A stretch of DNA of 64,000 bases from Hericium rajendrae (Eukaryota; Basidiomycota; Agaricomycetes; Russulales; Hericiaceae), in contig CM065888.1 of the NCBI GenBank assembly GCA_033439255.1, positions 1,860,001 to 1,924,000 on the forward strand, written 5' to 3'. The notes under the pieces are model-generated. The model had not been told where the DNA came from. It searched no databases and was given only the letters and a program-made list of their open reading frames with translations. The position numbers and the translations under genes were made by a program. Positions 59,546 through 64,000 of the stretch are shown here, one piece after another; positions within the stretch are counted from its first letter, which is position 1, and each line of letters begins with the position of its first letter.

Positions 59546-60076
59546 CTCTATACACAACACCTCCCTCCCTCGTTGTGTACTAGAGACTCGGTCACCAGTC
59601 TAACAGAAACCAACAATGTCCAAAGGCGGACAACCACTCTGCCTCCATTGATCCCATTCTGCTCCCCACCATTTGCCTCTGTCTTGCTATCCGAACTCGC
59701 TAGGAATTTCAAGTGCCAATGGTAATCTTATTTAATCATTCAGATTGGTTGATCGTCTCTCTCCCATCCTCATCTCCTTGCATGTGTTTCTCTATTATTT
59801 GCCCGTCGCCTCCAGCGCGAGAGTTCAAAAAACCCCATCTTAAGTTCACAACGAACAACCATGAAATAGGATTTCCATGCGAACAACGTACGTACGCCGA
59901 TTCATAAATATAACAAAAGTGATGTTCGAAGATTTGACCTCCCTTCAAACCACAACAGGACCCCTTCAGCACGGCTGCGTACTGCTTCCCTCACAAATCC
60001 TATGTTTATCTCGCTATCAAACAACCCTCCATAGGTACGTCGCTTCAGCTCCTTGCGCAGATCTTGCATTGACATG
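59546..60076. other. No recognisable feature
   Basis: Balanced base composition, with short ORFs on both strands that do not resemble known proteins. It is probably the continuation of the host sequence flanking the RecQ/DUF6589 element, including the 3' part of the gene at 60.5 kb. Confidence 0.4.
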
Positions 60077-61166
60077 CATCAGGAACCTTCAAAACTTTCT
60101 GTTTGACCTGCGAGACATCTGACAGTGTCTGCATGACCTGCAGCAGTTGCATCAGACACATCAGACACTCTCAGACAGCATCAGCTACTCTCAGCTAGCT
60201 GCAGAATATTTGACCTCAAGATTCAAAAAAGTATCAATGCAGAATGCTCGCAGACTGATCAGAACTGATCAGATTTATATAAATTTTAGATATTGAAAAC
60301 TTTGTTGCATCTAATGATTAGAGTTGGATGACTACTATATCTGTCAATAGTTATTGATTTCAAAATATAAAAGCTCTGATCAGAAATTGATCTCTAATTA
60401 GAGCCTGCAGCTGGATCAGGTCTTGCAGTTGATCAGACTCTGCAGGGTCCATCAGAAAGTTTTGAAGGTTCCTGATGTGTCACTATGATCGATTTGTGCA
60501 CAGGCCCAACAACTTCGATGGCTGCAGTTCCGTCCTCCTCGGCTATCCACAACGCGTTGCGCATCACGGCCACGCAATCAACCAAACTCATTCCATCCTT
60601 CTTGCAGAGCTCCTCGAGTCGTGTGAGCTGCTGCTCGCGGGCTTCCAGGGTGTCAAGGCAGCGGCGAAGAAGTTGGTCGTGGCGCTCGAAGGTCTTGCAA
60701 CGATGGAAGTAAAGGTGGACCACTCTCCAGGCACTGGTAAGCTGCTTGGATTGAACCTCGAGGAGTTCTTCCATCTCATTCTTCCAGAATGCTGCGTTAT
60801 CCGAAATCGACACCTCCGATACAGTGTCATCATCTTTGGCTTCATCGTCAGACTGGTGTCCGAGCATATCTTCAAGGATGGCTTAATCCGGATTTTATGT
60901 CAGGTCAGTCGTAGCATAATCTGAGTGTCATGACAATGGAACTAACAATATTTTTGATGGTCTATCGCAAGCCGTGCCACACGTTCGAGGTTGCCGCGCT
61001 CAACTCCAAACTCTGGTGCGGTCTCGAAGATCTCCGAAAATGGCACATCTGTACTTGTGAGCAGCTGCATGACCTTCTTTTCTTCTTCTTCATCTGTCGT
61101 CTTCAAGTATTTTTGGCTATAAGAGAATGTGAAGTCAAAAAATCGGTAAGAATTTTACTATAACTT
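60020..61166 (-). pseudogene. Unrecognised gene, split by MITE-1 and E2 copy 3
   Basis: Exon about 61113-60947 reads QKYLKTTDEEEEKK...FSEIFETAPEFGVERGNLERVARLAID. A short intron follows, then exon 60881-60480 with EDMLGHQSDDEAKDD and a charged, helical stretch (NEMEELLEVQSKQLTSAWRVV, LDTLEAREQQLTRLEEL) likely to form a coiled coil. Removing MITE-1 and one TG extends the frame to a stop near 60020. Upstream exons would lie beyond E2. I do not recognise the family. Codon use looks like a genuine gene, perhaps a host or older element gene. Confidence 0.5.
60077..60477. mobile_element. MITE-1 (401 bp), inverted orientation
   Basis: CATCAGGAACCTTC tips, flanked by TG/TG (60075-60076, 60478-60479). 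It is nearly identical to the copy at 58527 and in the same orientation. Confidence 0.92.
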
Positions 61167-61167
61167 A

Positions 61168-64000
61168 CTTGGTGGAAGAGGGCCAATGCTGTGCATGGCA
61201 AAACGATTCCTTTTTTTTATCATCAATGAAGGTATATAAATTACCGTCATGTATGGCCATGTACAGGTATACTGACATCTTGCATGCAGGCCTGTACCTC
61301 ATGCCTTATACTTGGCATGTAGCATTGTGCTGGGGCCAATGCCTCATGCATGCCTGCTACACCTCATGCCAGCTCACTATGCCTCATGTTCACTGGTCAC
61401 ACCCTATGCTGGTCTACCACATCTCGATGTACCTTGTGGATGGGCCAGTGACAGCTTAGAGATGACTACAGCTGAATGTGAGCATGTCAGCCAGCACAAC
61501 TATATACATGCATTGTGTGTTGCTATGTGCAGGTGTGTCACCTGCCTGTACCTTGTGCCTCATGCCTCATACACAGACATACCAAGCCATGCATAGGCTT
61601 AGTGCCTTATGTATGCTCATCATGCTACACTACATCTTGCATACAAGCCACCATCCTATAGATGCTTACTGTACTTCATGTACAGGCCCATAGCATCTTG
61701 ACACTCTGCACATGCTTGTAGCACCCTGTGCATGGTCACCACACCCTGTTGATCTCCTGTACAAGCTAGTAGCAGCCTTACATATGGGCCTGTATGCCTT
61801 ATGCTCACTCTTTATGCCTCGTGCATGGCTCTCAATATCTTACACATCCTCACTGCGCATTGCATCTTACATATAGGCCCACTACAGCTTAACATTGGTG
61901 AGCATGGCCACTGGACCTCCTGCACAGCTATGACACTTATTATGCCTTATGTATGAACCTAGTGCCTTATGCACATATGTACTTTTGTTGTGCCTTACCA
62001 GTGCACACATGCCTGCACATAGCTCTACCTGTACATGATGTGTACTATTGTGCATGTGTGCACTGTTTGAACTTGTAATATACTTGATTGTACTAGTAGC
62101 TGTATGAAATATAATTGATTTTGGCTTTATATCTCTTGTACCTAATTGATCTGAGACAGTACTAATAGCAGGGATCATAGTAGGGACCATATAGATCAGA
62201 GCAAGCCTTTGAATTTATATGATTTGTACAAGAACTATAGCTATCCTTCAGAAACATGTAGCACTATATAGTGTCCAACTACTATTATGATAGCTATGAT
62301 AGGCCTCATAGTCTTACATAGTTGAGAACTGTGGTAGCATAAATAGTGATAGACCTTATAGTGCTATGATAAAACATATAGATCAATACTGGGCTATATG
62401 AAATTTCAATTTTTCAGATGATACACACTACACCGACTCATATATGCACTCTTGGCTCACATTTTTTGACCTATGCATACTTTTGTTAATCTGCTTACAC
62501 ATGTATCAACCTATGAGCATCACAACAAACTTATGTATGCTTCTACTACCTCATACATTTCCTGTTAGCCTGTGCACCTTCTATTGATTTGTATGCATTG
62601 CTGCTAGCACCAAAGGCAGAATTTGATTTCTATATTTGGATTTTTTTCTGACTTTTACAAAAAATAATATAAATCATACCAGTTTTTTTTAATAGAGCTT
62701 ATATCTCTTCAATGTATAATCTAGTCAGTATTTTTCTATTTTACATGCATAAAATACTATAAAAATTGAATTCTTACCTTCAAACCATATTTTGTATACT
62801 GGCAGAAATTAGTGACCAAATATGGCAACTACTTTCTGGTAAAATTGCCTGTCGATTAGCATGAAGGTTTAGAGTAACAAAAAACTTATACAAATGCCTG
62901 AGAGCATCAATTGTGCAAACATCACTTTAAGTATATTAGGGTTCAACACAAGTGCACTCGTGGGTGACCTAGATCTGAACTTGCAGGTATTCTATCTGTC
63001 CAAGGTGCTGACCTGGATCCATGCAGATTTGCACCACTGGGTGATCTGGAGCTGCAGGTCAGGTATCTGTGACATCACAGGTCACTTGCAAGTCAGTTGG
63101 TCTTAAAGTTGTGTCTCACTTTTACGATGCCCTCCTCTTTGTTTCTTCATCTTAATCCTCCCCTTTTCACCATATCTCCTCAATTCAATGGCAGGATGGG
63201 TGTTATGGAGATTCGAGAGGCTTCTAGGTGAGTCCAAAAGCCTTTTATTTCATTGTACTATACTGATCTCAGAAGTCTTACTCGATAACAGGCAAGGCTC
63301 TCATTTTTCACTGTTCTTCGACAAGTTTCATGATGTTTGATGGGTTTTATGACATCCCACCATTTTTTGACATCATCCACCATATCTCGTGTACCATCTG
63401 TGCTTCTTCCATCGTCCTCATCAACAGGTCAACCAGCCAACCGGCCCTCACCCATCTTCGACAACCAGCACTCATGTGCACCAGAGATTTAATTCCCACT
63501 CACAACAGTAAGAGCATGCACAGTGCCAGTCTAGCGCTGCAACTGCAAGGCTCACAATGCCTGTCAGGTCTTGTTGCTACAGCATTGTTGCTACAACAGC
63601 AAGGCTTGACATCTTTTTGCTGATCATCTGAGCAGTGCCTAGCATGCCTCAACAATGCGCAGTTGTCCACAAACAGCTTTGCATATCCTTGCATGTCTGA
63701 GACAGTGTACATCTACCAATACATGCCCTGCCAGCATACACATTTTTGACTGCATGCCCCCACCATCCCATAGTCCATTGCTCAAACTACATGTGTGCAT
63801 TCGTGCCCATGGACATCACACATGCCACTATGCATGCTGTCATATCATTCGTCTGACAGAAGCCCAATGTGAGGCAAGTTTTATATGCCATCAGTGCTAT
63901 TCAACAATCAAAATGCACCCTCCCCAGTCTCATTCCCAATTTTCATCCAAGCTGGTGATGTCATTTGTGTGTGCATGCCCACAGCTATGCCAGTACACCA
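61168..64000 (-). mobile_element. E2 copy 3, cut by window edge
   Basis: The minus-strand 3' end ...CTTCCACCAAG is at 61168, next to TAAGTTAT of the target. It corresponds base for base to 34539-37371 (offset 26,629) with no insertion or deletion over 2,833 bp, and no mismatch was noticed in the lines compared. It is a very recent sibling of copy 2. The 5' end lies beyond the window. Confidence 0.9.

Noticed and set aside
34539-64000. Near-identical direct repeats 26.6 kb apart looked like long terminal repeats of one big element
   Set aside because: Each repeat has its own Helentron ends and a different flank, and copy 2 has a clean no-duplication junction inside a gene. They are independent insertions.

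Overview
The window looks like a transposon graveyard from a mushroom-forming basidiomycete (Agaricomycetes). Genes are split by many short introns (about 45-60 nt, GTRNGT...YAG). The recognisable proteins (Helitron Rep/helicase, a Tnp2-like transposase, DUF6589, a RecQ-like helicase, a TET/JBP-type oxygenase, JmjC) are the mix expected there. No rRNA gene, complete tRNA gene, CRISPR, LTR retroelement or virus-like element was found, and almost no ordinary single-copy host gene.

The layout is nested. Left part: a TCTGA-rich DNA transposon with a 142-bp satellite (1-1138); a GC-rich locus of RNA-like hairpins and short introns (about 1733-3540); a second TCTGA transposon (about 3541-12956). 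This second one hosts a 1,659-bp non-autonomous Helentron-like element, E1 (4273-12628). E1 hosts a 5.3-kb element, E2 (4555-11251), which itself took in three MITEs. Next is a broken Tnp2/CMC-like transposase gene (12960-18082) split by three MITEs, then an unrecognised remnant (18083-19259).

Centre: a MITE-2 copy (19262-53206) is split by a second E1 (19636-52999, minus strand). E1 is split by a giant Helentron-like element, G (19840-51544, 31,705 bp, minus strand). G encodes a Rep-helicase protein with a USP-like C-terminal domain (19906-27667). It also carries a gene with an OB-like C-terminus (28133-30315), an intact five-exon gene (32078-33353), a very long gene with a TET/JBP-type 2-oxoglutarate oxygenase core (33478-43501, itself split by E2 copy 2), a hairpin array (44656-45823) and a JmjC-domain gene (46148-50932). 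The two E1 copies and the E2 copies act as each other's empty sites, so almost every boundary is read directly: Helentron-like insertions make no target duplication and always sit 5' of a T, while the MITEs duplicate 2 bp.

Right part: an element of about 6.3 kb with degenerate terminal inverted repeats (53209-59545) encodes a truncated RecQ-like helicase and a DUF6589 protein tail to tail. Then come an unrecognised gene interrupted by a MITE (60.0-61.2 kb) and a third E2 copy (61168 to the window edge) that aligns with copy 2 without a single indel over 2.8 kb.

The most interesting hypothesis is that G is a rolling-circle transposon carrying a chromatin/DNA-demodification cargo (TET/JBP-like plus JmjC) together with likely OB-fold proteins. 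E1 and E2 share its ends and would be mobilised in trans. Several genes carry premature TGA/TAG codons that read as CGA or CAG with C-to-T change, so most of the window is decaying.
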